Source: a virus. Taken from it: a stretch of 40,962 bases of DNA. This document shows positions 14,092-21,451 of the stretch, piece after piece (the first letter of the stretch is position 1; the number at the start of each line of letters is the position of its first letter). The stretch covers positions 1 through 40,962 of IMG/VR virus record IMGVR_UViG_3300030117_000349; one strand, written 5' to 3'. The notes under the pieces are model-generated. The model did no database searches and had not been told where the DNA came from. It was given only the letters and a program-made list of their open reading frames with translations. The translations under genes were made by a program, and so were the position numbers.

Positions 14092-14738
14092 TGAGCTTCA
14101 CACTTGCAACATTAAAAACAGCGATACAAGATTATGCAGATAATAGTGAAACTAGCTTTGTAACAAATCTACCTAACTTTATTAAAGCGGCAGAAGAAAA
14201 AATATTCAAAGGTGTTGATTTAGATATTTTTAGGAAAAATGTCACAAGTGCATTTACATCATCAGATCAATTTTTAACAGTGCCAACTGATTACCTTGCA
14301 TCATTTTCTTTGCAAATAACAACATCTGGGTCTGAAAGTTTTTTACTGCAAAAAGATGTTAATTATTTAAGAGAATACACACCAGCATCCTCAACAACAG
14401 GGCTGCCTAAATATTATGCTAGGTTTGACTCAGACAATTTTATTGTAGCACCAACTCCAGACTCTAATTATACGCTTGAATTACATTATTACTATAGACC
14501 TGCAAGTCTGACTGCAGGAGCAGATGGTGGAACAACATGGTTAAGTACAAACGCACCATTTGCTCTACTTTACGGGTCGCTAATAGAGGCGTATTATTAC
14601 ATGAAAGGTGAGCCAGATGTTATTGCACAGTATGAAAAGAATTATGTTTTTTATTTGCAAAGACTTAAAGATTTAGGGGAAGCAAGAGAAAATGAAGACG
14701 CTTATAGGCAAGGACTACCTAGAGCACCAAGAACATAG
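14091..14738 (+). CDS. Phage adaptor protein (SU10 adaptor-like)
   Basis: A 215-residue protein with an N-terminal helical region (LKTAIQDYADNSETSFVTNL, then PNFIKAAEEKIFKGVDLDIF), a beta-rich centre (DQFLTVPTDYLASFSLQIT, GLPKYYARFDSDNFIVAPTP, YTLELHYYYRPASLT), and C-terminal helices (FALLYGSLIEAYYYMKGEPD, then YEKNYVFYLQRLKDLGEARE). This matches what I know of the adaptor family that binds under the portal of short-tailed phages. Together with the gene at 12932 it would build the neck. The start overlaps the upstream stop (TAATG). Confidence 0.75.
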   Translation: MSFTLATLKTAIQDYADNSETSFVTNLPNFIKAAEEKIFKGVDLDIFRKNVTSAFTSSDQFLTVPTDYLASFSLQITTSGSESFLLQKDVNYLREYTPASSTTGLPKYYARFDSDNFIVAPTPDSNYTLELHYYYRPASLTAGADGGTTWLSTNAPFALLYGSLIEAYYYMKGEPDVIAQYEKNYVFYLQRLKDLGEARENEDAYRQGLPRAPRT

Positions 14739-14747
14739 GAGTAAAAA

Positions 14748-15182
14748 ATGGCAACAGCAAATGCAGCAACCAATTATCTAGAAAGAAGATTGTTACATTA
14801 TATATTTAAGAACAATTCTCTTAGCTTTTCATCCCCTGGTGATAGTATTTATGTAGGACTTGCAACAGCAGTAAGTGCAGCAGAAACTGGATCTGTAACA
14901 GAAGCTGACTTTACAAATTACGCAAGACAACAAGTAGCGGCTTCTGGCTGGACAACAATAGGTTCAGATTCAACAGATACACAAACTGCAACCAACGCAG
15001 CTAATATTGAGTTTCCAGCCTCTGGTGGAGGTGGAGATGATACAATCACTCATGTGTTTATTGCAGACGCATCAAGCAGTGGTAACATACTTTTTGTTGG
15101 TGCATTAGATGCAAGTAAAACAATAGCTAGTGGTGATATATTTAGAATTAATGCAGGTAACTTAACAATAGAGTTGAAGTAA
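14748..15182 (+). CDS. Small tail/fibre structural protein
   Basis: A 144-residue beta-rich protein with AGGAG before its ATG. Signature stretches are NYLERRLLHYIFKNNSLSFS, SIYVGLATAVSAAETGSVTE and NYARQQVAASGW, ending in a beta-rich GDIFRINAGNLTIELK. This is the usual type of small phage tail-fibre-region protein in which Y-VGLAT and N-YARQ are conserved. It opens the fibre region and is coupled to the next gene (TAATG). Its role in the tail is unknown. Confidence 0.7.
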   Translation: MATANAATNYLERRLLHYIFKNNSLSFSSPGDSIYVGLATAVSAAETGSVTEADFTNYARQQVAASGWTTIGSDSTDTQTATNAANIEFPASGGGGDDTITHVFIADASSSGNILFVGALDASKTIASGDIFRINAGNLTIELK

Positions 15183-15907
15183 TGGCACTTGTAATATCAG
15201 ATAGAATAAAAGAAACGACAACCACAACTGGCACTGGTACTTATACATTAGGTGGTGCGGTTACTGGTTTTGAAACTTTTACTGCTAATTTAAGCAATTC
15301 TGATACTACATATTATGCTTGTACTGATGGAACTAACTTTGAGGTTGGGTTAGGAACATTTACATCTTCTGGAACCACACTTGCTAGAACAACTATTTTA
15401 TCTAGTTCTAATTCTAATAGTGCTGTTAGTTGGAGTTCTGGAACTAGAACTATATTTTGTACACTACCAGCTGCTAAAACTGTTTTCTTAGATGCTAGTG
15501 GCAATATAGTTGCTGCAAACGGCAGTAATTTAACCGCATTAAATGCTTCTAATTTATCAAGTGGCACTGTGCCAAATGCAAGACTAGATGCACAACTGCA
15601 AGATGTTGCAGGACTAGCAGTAACAGATAGCGGTTTTATTGTGGGTGATGGCTCAAATTTCGTTTTAGAAACTGGTTCAACAGTGCGTACATCTTTAGGT
15701 CTTGGTACAGTTGCAACATTAGATACTGGTATATCAAATACAAACATACCAAAATTTACATCTGGTGTAGCCGATAATGATTTTTTAAGAGTAGATGGCA
15801 CTTCTGTAGAAGGTAGAAGTGCTAGTGAGGTTTTATCTGATATAGGTGGTGTAACGGCAGCAGACGCATCCAATGATGCAACAGCTTTAGCAATAGCGTT
15901 AGGATAA
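15182..15907 (+). CDS. Tail fibre-like protein
   Basis: A 241-residue Ser/Thr/Gly/Ala-rich protein with almost no Lys/Arg after residue 10. It begins VISDRIKETTTTTGTGTYTL and contains DGTNFEVGLGTF, FLDASGNIVAANGSNLTALN, and repeated short strands (LSSGTVPNARLDAQLQDVAG, then DSGFIVGDGSNFVLETGSTV) ending in ALAIALG. The N-terminal GTGTYTLGG and the LNASNLSSGTVPNARL strand are standard in phage fibre shafts. It probably forms a trimeric beta shaft and may need a partner at its tip, since it lacks a clear receptor-binding end. Confidence 0.7.
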   Translation: MALVISDRIKETTTTTGTGTYTLGGAVTGFETFTANLSNSDTTYYACTDGTNFEVGLGTFTSSGTTLARTTILSSSNSNSAVSWSSGTRTIFCTLPAAKTVFLDASGNIVAANGSNLTALNASNLSSGTVPNARLDAQLQDVAGLAVTDSGFIVGDGSNFVLETGSTVRTSLGLGTVATLDTGISNTNIPKFTSGVADNDFLRVDGTSVEGRSASEVLSDIGGVTAADASNDATALAIALG

Positions 15908-15911
15908 TGAT

Positions 15912-16259
15912 ATGGCAAATACATTTAAATTAGTTTCAAAGGCAGGTGTAACAAGTGCCGATGTTATATATACAGTAGCGAGTTCTACAACGACAGTTCT
16001 ACTTGGAATCATGTTAGGCAATACAACAACAAGTCAAGTTACTGCTACAGTTACAATAGAATCAGATACATCAAATAGATCAGGAGCGAATAACGAAGCC
16101 AACCAAAATGTTGAGCTTGTTACAAATGCACCCATCCCAGTAGGATCATCACTAGAATTATTGGCTGGTAACAAAGTTGTTATGGAAACAACAGACGTAT
16201 TAAAACTTACAGCGAGTGGAGCTACAGATATTGCTGTATCAATAATGGAGATAACTTAA
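15912..16259 (+). CDS. Small beta-rich virion protein
   Basis: A 115-residue protein with a regular beta pattern: ANTFKLVSKAGVTSADVIYT, then TTTVLLGIMLGNTTTSQVTA, QNVELVTNAPIPVGSSLELL and NKVVMETTDVLKLTASGATD. It resembles small jelly-roll-like phage virion proteins of about 110 residues; a paralogous style is seen at 27271-27660 (VPSDADFNAAVV, GEILKVQAA). It ends in an overlap with the next gene; GGAGAT in its last codons can serve as that gene's ribosome binding site. Confidence 0.65.
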   Translation: MANTFKLVSKAGVTSADVIYTVASSTTTVLLGIMLGNTTTSQVTATVTIESDTSNRSGANNEANQNVELVTNAPIPVGSSLELLAGNKVVMETTDVLKLTASGATDIAVSIMEIT

Positions 16260-16708
16260 TGCCCTTTCTTGGTAAAACTCCAGTTACAACTTTTGAGGCT
16301 ACAACTGCTGTACAAAGATTTAATGGCGATGGATCAGATACCACATTTACATTAAGTAGAACAGTAAATTCAGTACAAGATGTACTTGTATCTGTAGATG
16401 GTGTTGTGCAAGATACATCAGCATATACCATACCAGATGGCACAACCTTGACATTTACTGCTGCACCTAGTTCTGGAACTGCAAATATCTTTGTAAATTT
16501 TTTAGCACCACAAACTGGTACAGTTACACCAGCAGATGAGAACAAGGGTAATTTTAAAGCAGGTGGTTTGTTTAGAACTAACGCACAAAACTTAACTGCT
16601 AATACTACAATATTAGCTACAGAAAATGCACAAGTCACTGGAACACTCACTATAGACAGTAGTGTTACATTGACAGTAAACAGTGGTGGAAGGTTGGTCG
16701 TATCGTGA
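16259..16708 (+). CDS. Anchor-like fibre protein of cassette A
   Basis: A 149-residue protein: an N-terminal FLGKTPVTTFEATTAVQRFN, a domain of the kind found at the tail-binding end of many phage fibres (DVLVSVDGVVQDTSAYTI, then TLTFTAAPSSGTANIFVNFL) and a beta-rich C-terminus (TLTIDSSVTLTVNSGGRLVV). The same order (partner domain, then TIDS ... TVTVN ... end) is seen at 19778-20236. Both genes are followed by three short paralogues of the -GDLA family, so I call this the anchor of the first array. Whether it truly binds them is inference. Its stop overlaps the GTG of the next gene. Confidence 0.65.
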   Translation: MPFLGKTPVTTFEATTAVQRFNGDGSDTTFTLSRTVNSVQDVLVSVDGVVQDTSAYTIPDGTTLTFTAAPSSGTANIFVNFLAPQTGTVTPADENKGNFKAGGLFRTNAQNLTANTTILATENAQVTGTLTIDSSVTLTVNSGGRLVVS

Positions 16709-17145
16709 GTACAATAAAAGTAGATACATATCTAACTCGTGGTGGTGCATCAGAGATAGCTATTGATAAACTAAAAGGTGCATCAAGTGCAGCGTCAATG
16801 ACTGTTGTTGGAGAAGGCGGTTCAACCACAACTAACTTACAGCAAGGGTTGGCTAAATGTTGGACACGCACAAGTGGAGATGGTACAAGTTTATTAGATT
16901 CTTTAAATTGTAGTTCAATAGATGACAGGTCAACAGGTCAAGTAGATGTAAATTTTACTAATTCAATGGCTTCTGTAAATTTTTATATATCCCTTACAAT
17001 ACAACAAGAAAGTGGGGGTCTTAATCTTATTTTATCCTCAACAAATGCAACGACAACTGCACAATTTGCTCATGGTACAACAAATACCTCTGTTGCATAT
17101 CAAGACCACGCAATGGGGTCATCAGTACACGGAGACCTTGCATGA
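16705..17145 (+). CDS. GDLA-family fibre cassette protein 1 (array A)
   Basis: A 146-residue protein starting with GTG. Layout shared by the family: an N-terminal strand (STIKVDTYLTRGGASEIAI), the block NLQQGLAKCWTRTSGDG, a DSLNCSSIDDRSTGQ block, a FTNSMASVNFYISL strand, a variable region and the end SSVHGDLA. Most differences from its paralogues lie in the last third, as expected for a receptor-contacting surface. A 24-nt stretch (16842-16865) is nearly identical to one in the gene at 20233. The last codons GGAGACCTTGCATGA also supply the next gene's ribosome binding site and start. Receptor-binding is inferred. Confidence 0.7.
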   Translation: MSTIKVDTYLTRGGASEIAIDKLKGASSAASMTVVGEGGSTTTNLQQGLAKCWTRTSGDGTSLLDSLNCSSIDDRSTGQVDVNFTNSMASVNFYISLTIQQESGGLNLILSSTNATTTAQFAHGTTNTSVAYQDHAMGSSVHGDLA

Positions 17146-17576
17146 GTGAAGTAATACTAGACACAATCACAGGTAAGTCCACTGCAACAACCATAACCAT
17201 TGGCTCAACACCTGTAGTTAGTGCAAGTGCAAACTCTATGACTATTAGAGGTGAGGGTAGCAATCAGACAAGTATTCAGCAAGGGTTGAATAAAGTTTGG
17301 CTTCAATATGACCAATCATCATCAACAGCTATACAAGATAGTTTTAATGTTGCAAGTATTACTGATAACGCAACAGGAAGAGCAACTTCTACATATACTA
17401 ATTCTATGAGTTCAGATAGTTATGCAATAGGAGGTTCTGCTCAAGGAAATGGAATTATAACTTTAGTTTCTGGTGGACCTAACACAGGTAACTTTCTTTG
17501 TATTACTGTATCTAATGGTGGAACTGATACCGACTATGACCATGTTGGACCATCTATACAAGGAGACTTAGCATAA
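17142..17576 (+). CDS. GDLA-family fibre cassette protein 2 (array A)
   Basis: A 144-residue paralogue. Shared blocks: SEVILDTITGKSTATTITIG at the N-terminus, SIQQGLNKVWLQYD, QDSFNVASITDNATGRATST, YTNSMSSDSYAIGG and the end PSIQGDLA. Its start ATG lies within the previous gene's GCATGA and is preceded by that gene's GGAGA. The central variable part (AQGNGIITLVSGGPNTGNF) differs completely from its neighbours in sequence but not in length. Probably a virion surface or fibre-tip protein. Confidence 0.7.
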   Translation: MSEVILDTITGKSTATTITIGSTPVVSASANSMTIRGEGSNQTSIQQGLNKVWLQYDQSSSTAIQDSFNVASITDNATGRATSTYTNSMSSDSYAIGGSAQGNGIITLVSGGPNTGNFLCITVSNGGTDTDYDHVGPSIQGDLA

Positions 17577-17980
17577 TGGCAAACGGAACAATAGCATTTG
17601 ATACATTACAGACAAGTGGACAGATAGAGTCAAGAGCTACAGGTCTTTCTATAGACACTGATTACTTAGTTCATGGTAGTAATAAGGCTTGGACAAACAT
17701 ATTATATACTAGTGCTGCTCCGGGAATACAAGATTCATTTAACGCATCTTCAGTTGCAGATACAACAACAGGTGAATACACAGTGACACTATCAAATAAC
17801 ATGGTAAATGATGATTATGTCTGTGTGTCAAATCAACAAGATTTTGCAGTTGAACATCAATCACCATCATTAGCCACTTCAACATATGCAATTAGAACCA
17901 TAGCAGATTCAAGTGGAGCAAGAGCCGATGTAGGTAACGGAACTGAGTCATATGCACTAATAACTGGAGAACTCGCATGA
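17576..17980 (+). CDS. GDLA-family fibre cassette protein 3 (array A), divergent
   Basis: A 134-residue, more divergent paralogue: ANGTIAFDTLQTSGQIESRA at the start, LVHGSNKAWTNILYTSAAPG (HGSNKAW instead of QQGLAKxW), QDSFNASSVADTTTGEYTVT, LSNNMVNDDYVCVS and the end ALITGELA. It is about 10 residues shorter at the N-terminus, where the other copies carry an extra segment. The GGAGAA in its -GELA codons lies 8 nt before the ATG of the next gene (17977), so the coupling signal holds even though the tetrapeptide has changed. Confidence 0.68.
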   Translation: MANGTIAFDTLQTSGQIESRATGLSIDTDYLVHGSNKAWTNILYTSAAPGIQDSFNASSVADTTTGEYTVTLSNNMVNDDYVCVSNQQDFAVEHQSPSLATSTYAIRTIADSSGARADVGNGTESYALITGELA

Positions 17981-18465
17981 CAATAGAAACACCTGAATTT
18001 CAAGGCACACATCTTTGGGATAGATTGTGTTGGGCAAAAGAAAAGCTAGAGCCACACAGAACAGAATATTGTGTTGTATGGGAAGACCCAGAGACACCTG
18101 ATGAACCTGCAAAGGTTACACATCCTGACCCTAATTGGATGGCTTGTGCATTGCAAGGTGGCATCTTACCACCTGTAGAAGTTTATTGGGAACTCAAGAA
18201 AGATGAAGAGAAGCCTGACTTTGTAAAGCATACAAGAGGTTACTTGTTACACAACACAAAGCCTATTGAAGCAATGACAGAAGAAAGAGCTATAGAGTAT
18301 TTAATTATGAAAGATATTCCACAACATGTGTGGAGAGACTATGATAAAGCAAATAAACCAAGAATGGTTATATGCAAAAAGAATCAACTTCCTAGCACTA
18401 GAGTATGGCGAAATGCTTGGAAGATCAACGAAGAACTAACCATACAGAAAGATGAGGTGGCTTAA
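17977..18465 (+). CDS. Conserved phage protein, possible fibre-assembly factor
   Basis: A 162-residue, Trp- and acid-rich protein quite unlike the fibre genes around it: LWDRLCWAKEKLEPHRTEYC, then VVWEDPETPDEPAKVTHPDP, NWMACALQGGILPPVEVYWE and the C-terminal NQLPSTRVWRNAWKINEEL. The motif PSTRVWRNAW is closely matched by PSDRHFRNAW near the N-terminus of the next protein. Its soluble, non-repetitive composition suits a chaperone rather than a structural fibre, but no family is identified. It lies between the two cassette arrays. Confidence 0.6.
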   Translation: MTIETPEFQGTHLWDRLCWAKEKLEPHRTEYCVVWEDPETPDEPAKVTHPDPNWMACALQGGILPPVEVYWELKKDEEKPDFVKHTRGYLLHNTKPIEAMTEERAIEYLIMKDIPQHVWRDYDKANKPRMVICKKNQLPSTRVWRNAWKINEELTIQKDEVA

Positions 18466-18837
18466 ATGGCAACAACAAACATAGTAGATAAAGATGGTAA
18501 TACTATTGCAGCATCAGATGCAACAGTGCCATCAGATAGACATTTCAGAAATGCTTGGACATTGTCTGGCAAAACAATAACGGAAGATCTAGCTGAATCT
18601 AAAAAAATATTTCAAGATAAAATTAGAGAAGTTAGAACTCCGTTATTAGCAGAAGAAGATGTAGTCTATATGAAAGCGTTAGAAGCTGGAGATAGTTCTG
18701 CACAAGCAGCTAGTGTTACAAAGAAAAAAGCATTAAGAGATGCACCTGCTGCAAAAGCAATAACAGATGCAGACACTATTGCTAAATTAAAAGCCGCTTG
18801 GGATACAAGTGTATTAGGTGACAGTCCATACGCATAA
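18466..18837 (+). CDS. Probable tail assembly chaperone-like protein
   Basis: A 123-residue protein: an N-terminal polar strand (VDKDGNTIAASDATVPSDRH), the motif PSDRHFRNAWTLSGKTITED, and an all-helical C-terminal part (LAESKKIFQDKIREVRTPLL, then AEEDVVYMKALEAGDSSAQA, KKKALRDAPAAKAI). Phage proteins with RxFRxAW followed by helices of this sort commonly sit beside fibre genes and are often described as tail-fibre assembly or tail assembly chaperone-like; I make the call on that basis only. Its stop is 10 nt before the S74 fibre. Confidence 0.6.
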   Translation: MATTNIVDKDGNTIAASDATVPSDRHFRNAWTLSGKTITEDLAESKKIFQDKIREVRTPLLAEEDVVYMKALEAGDSSAQAASVTKKKALRDAPAAKAITDADTIAKLKAAWDTSVLGDSPYA

Positions 18838-18847
18838 GGAGTAACGG

Positions 18848-19774
18848 ATGGCTTTAACAAAAGTAGGCAAAGAGGGTATTGCTGGCATATCTAATTCTAG
18901 TGATGCTACTGCTATAACTATAGATAGTTCAGAAAAAGTAGGAATAGGGCAAACTACTCCAGTAAGAAGATTGCATATTAAAGATACTTCTGCTGATATG
19001 TATATTGGCTTAGAGGGTGGCACATCAAATAATGTTGGTATTCTTATGGGTGATACTGACAATCATACACTAAGTAGAATAAGACATGATAATTCTGATA
19101 ATGCCCTTGAATTTCATACAAATGAAACAGAGCGGGCTAGATTTAATTCAACTGGTTATTTTCATGTTTCACAAGATATATCCGACTCTGAATTTTACAA
19201 TGTCACTCACACTAATTCATTTTCACATTCTAACACACAACCAGTATTATTTCTTGAAAACTCAGGTAATGGTAATGTTTATGGTCTTGGTATAGATTTT
19301 AGTGATGCGACACCAGATAATAACACTTCTTATTTTATGGTGTGTCAAGATGCTACAGCAGTTAGACTAAACATTTGGTCAGATGGTGATATTCAAAACC
19401 ATGATAATTCCTATGGTGCATTGTCTGATGAAAAACTTAAAGAGCAAATTGCAGATGCTTCATCACAATGGGAAGATATAAAAGCATTAAAAGTTCGTAA
19501 GTTTAAAATGAAAGAAGATGTTGCTAAAGGCGATAGTGATGACCATTGGAGATTAGGAGTTGTTGCTCAAGAAGTAGAAACAGCAGGAATGAAAGGTCTT
19601 GTAAAAGATAATCCAGAGTTAGTTACAAATTCTGATGGTGAACTTGAAAAAAGTGGTACAACAACAAAGTCAGTTAAATACTCAATACTCTATATGAAAG
19701 CAGTCAAAGCATTACAAGAAGCTATGACTAGAATAGAAACACTTGAAGCAGAAGTCAAAGCACTGAAAGGTTAA
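18848..19774 (+). CDS. Tail fibre/spike with C-terminal S74 intramolecular chaperone
   Basis: A 308-residue protein. Residues 1-185 are a beta-rich fibre (MALTKVGKEGIAGISNSS, VGIGQTTPVRRLHIKDTS). From about residue 190 comes a peptidase S74 domain: SDEKLKEQI gives the expected Ser193/Lys198 pair (serine and lysine five residues apart), GVVAQEVE follows at about 237, and the end is a helical coiled-coil (KALQEAMTRIETLEAEVKAL). S74 domains help three chains fold into a trimer and then cut themselves off at the serine. AGGAG precedes the ATG. The fibre body is short, so it probably makes a small spike. Confidence 0.85.
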   Translation: MALTKVGKEGIAGISNSSDATAITIDSSEKVGIGQTTPVRRLHIKDTSADMYIGLEGGTSNNVGILMGDTDNHTLSRIRHDNSDNALEFHTNETERARFNSTGYFHVSQDISDSEFYNVTHTNSFSHSNTQPVLFLENSGNGNVYGLGIDFSDATPDNNTSYFMVCQDATAVRLNIWSDGDIQNHDNSYGALSDEKLKEQIADASSQWEDIKALKVRKFKMKEDVAKGDSDDHWRLGVVAQEVETAGMKGLVKDNPELVTNSDGELEKSGTTTKSVKYSILYMKAVKALQEAMTRIETLEAEVKALKG

Positions 19775-19777
19775 ATA

Positions 19778-20236
19778 ATGCCATATATAGGTCGTTCAGA
19801 AAATTTTGGTGTAAGAAGTAGGTTTCAGTATCAGGCAACTGCAAGTCAGACTAGCTTTAGTGGATCAGATGCCAACTCACTATCACTAAGTTACACTGAT
19901 AGTCTGTACATGGATGTATATCAAAATGGTATTTTGTTAGTGCCGGGAGATGACTATACTGCAACTACAGGCACAACTGTCGTACTTGTACAAGCAGCAA
20001 GTTTGAATGACATCGTAGAAATGGTTGTTTATGATGTATTTACTGTAGCAGACAGTTATACAAAATCAGAAGCTGATACAAGATACCCATTTAAGGGTAA
20101 CAATAGTATTATAAGATTAAACGGACAGACAATAAGTGCAGACATTACAATAGATAGTGATGAGAATGGTGTGAGTGCAGGTCCTATAACACAGTCAGCA
20201 ACAGTTACTGTTAATGGCTACTGGAGTATTGTATGA
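19778..20236 (+). CDS. Anchor-like fibre protein of cassette B
   Basis: A 152-residue protein: PYIGRSENFGVRSRFQYQAT at the N-terminus, a fibre-type domain (YMDVYQNGILLVPGDDYTAT, then GTTVVLVQAASLNDIVEMVV), the short helix SYTKSEADTRYPFKG, and a beta end (TISADITIDSDENGVSAGPI, TVTVNGYWSIV). It parallels the gene at 16259 in having the same domain order and in being followed by three -GDLA paralogues. Its last codons (TGGAGT for Trp-Ser) provide a Shine-Dalgarno for the overlapping ATG at 20233. Confidence 0.68.
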   Translation: MPYIGRSENFGVRSRFQYQATASQTSFSGSDANSLSLSYTDSLYMDVYQNGILLVPGDDYTATTGTTVVLVQAASLNDIVEMVVYDVFTVADSYTKSEADTRYPFKGNNSIIRLNGQTISADITIDSDENGVSAGPITQSATVTVNGYWSIV

Positions 20237-20667
20237 CGAGTCAATTAAATGTAGATACTATTGTAGATAAAGCAGGTTCAGGTGGCACGAATGTAAAGAT
20301 AGGTAATACCTCAACCTATGTGTCTGATGGTGGTAGTGCTACACAGAATACTGTGCAAGGGTTGGCTAAATATTGGACAAATCTTGATGGTACAGGAACA
20401 ATAACAACTAGAGATAGTTTCAATCACGCTAGTGAAACAGACCATGACACAGGTAAATATACTCTAACTTTAACTAATGCAATGTCAAATGGCAATTATG
20501 CTATTACAATGTCTACAGGTGGCAGTTCATCTGGTAGTGGCAGAATTTTTGATGATAACACAGTTAGAACAACATCAGCATTTAAAGTAGTTGGTCAATC
20601 TTTAGATAATGCTGCTGTAATGGACATAGATAATTGGAATTTTGCTATTCATGGAGATTTAGCATAA
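20233..20667 (+). CDS. GDLA-family fibre cassette protein 4 (array B)
   Basis: A 144-residue paralogue: TSQLNVDTIVDKAGSGGTNV, then TVQGLAKYWTNLDGTGTI, RDSFNHASETDHDTGKYTLT, LTNAMSNGNYAITM and the end FAIHGDLA. It is closest to the gene at 16705 around the AKxW block, with 23 of 24 identical bases at 20355-20378. Its stop overlaps the next ATG (GCATAATGG), and GGAGAT in the -GDLA codons is the next ribosome binding site. Confidence 0.7.
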   Translation: MTSQLNVDTIVDKAGSGGTNVKIGNTSTYVSDGGSATQNTVQGLAKYWTNLDGTGTITTRDSFNHASETDHDTGKYTLTLTNAMSNGNYAITMSTGGSSSGSGRIFDDNTVRTTSAFKVVGQSLDNAAVMDIDNWNFAIHGDLA

Positions 20668-21074
20668 TGGCTAGTGAACTTAAAGTAGATAAATTTACAG
20701 GTGTAACCACAGCAGGTTCTATACTTGTTACAGGTGAAGGCAATAGTACAACAACTAATCTGCAACAAGGGTTGGCAAAGGCATGGGCTTGTTTTGTGCA
20801 AGATACAAGCCATACTTTTCACGATTCTTTTAATATGACTTCATTGACAGATAGTGGTGCTGGTTTTTCTGCTGTTACTTACACTAATAATTTTAATAAT
20901 GACGATTATGCTAGTCCGGGTTTAAGTGGTAAAGGTGGTGCTAGATTGTATCTTGATTCAGTTGGAGACGCAGGAAAAGCTACAAGTTCTATGCAACTAT
21001 ATGTAGCAAATACTAGTGGCACAGGAACAGATGCCGATGATGTTAATATTAGTGGTTTAGGAGACCTCGCATAA
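20667..21074 (+). CDS. GDLA-family fibre cassette protein 5 (array B)
   Basis: A 135-residue paralogue; I take the ATG at 20667, not the longer frame from 20634, because homology starts at MASELKVDKFTG and the ATG overlaps the upstream stop. Shared blocks: NLQQGLAKAWACFVQDTS, HDSFNMTSLTDSGAGFSAVT, YTNNFNNDDYASPG and the end ISGLGDLA. The N-terminal VTGEGNSTTTNLQQG resembles VVGEGGSTTTNLQQG in the gene at 16705, so these two are probably the closest full-length pair. Confidence 0.7.
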   Translation: MASELKVDKFTGVTTAGSILVTGEGNSTTTNLQQGLAKAWACFVQDTSHTFHDSFNMTSLTDSGAGFSAVTYTNNFNNDDYASPGLSGKGGARLYLDSVGDAGKATSSMQLYVANTSGTGTDADDVNISGLGDLA

Positions 21075-21451
21075 TGGCTAGTATATTAAGAGTAGACACA
21101 TTAACAGATGCAAGTAGTAATAATAGTATAGCAACGAGTGTTGTAGCAGGTGGTAGTGCGAAAGTTACCTCTTCTACAAATGCCGCAGGAACAACTATAA
21201 ATGGTTCTACAAACGTAAGTTCCTTAACAGATTCTGCCACAGGTAAACAAGTTTTAAATTTAAGCTCTTCTTTTGCTAACACTAATTATACACCTATTTG
21301 TGGTGTGGGTAACAAAGACGATGGTAATGCTAGAGATACAATGATACGTTCTGTAGCTACAGGTTCATATGCAACAAATATTTATAGCACGATTAGTAGT
21401 GCCTTTTCTGATGATGCAACATCAAGCACAGCACACGGAGACCTAGCATGA
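21074..21451 (+). CDS. GDLA-family fibre cassette protein 6 (array B), lacks the QQGLAKxW block
   Basis: A 125-residue divergent paralogue: ASILRVDTLTDASSNNSIAT at the start, then directly INGSTNVSSLTDSATGKQVL and LSSSFANTNYTPICG, ending STAHGDLA. Compared with the others it lacks the 20-residue QQGLAKxW block, so it is an internally deleted or alternative form. The -GDLA codons GGAGACCTAGCATGA again serve the next gene, the large fibre at 21448. Confidence 0.68.
   Translation: MASILRVDTLTDASSNNSIATSVVAGGSAKVTSSTNAAGTTINGSTNVSSLTDSATGKQVLNLSSSFANTNYTPICGVGNKDDGNARDTMIRSVATGSYATNIYSTISSAFSDDATSSTAHGDLA

Noticed and set aside
15313-15924. Minus-strand frame of 203 codons
   Set aside because: Opposite to the fibre gene at 15182; low-complexity product, no ribosome binding site; shadow of Ser/Thr/Ala codons.
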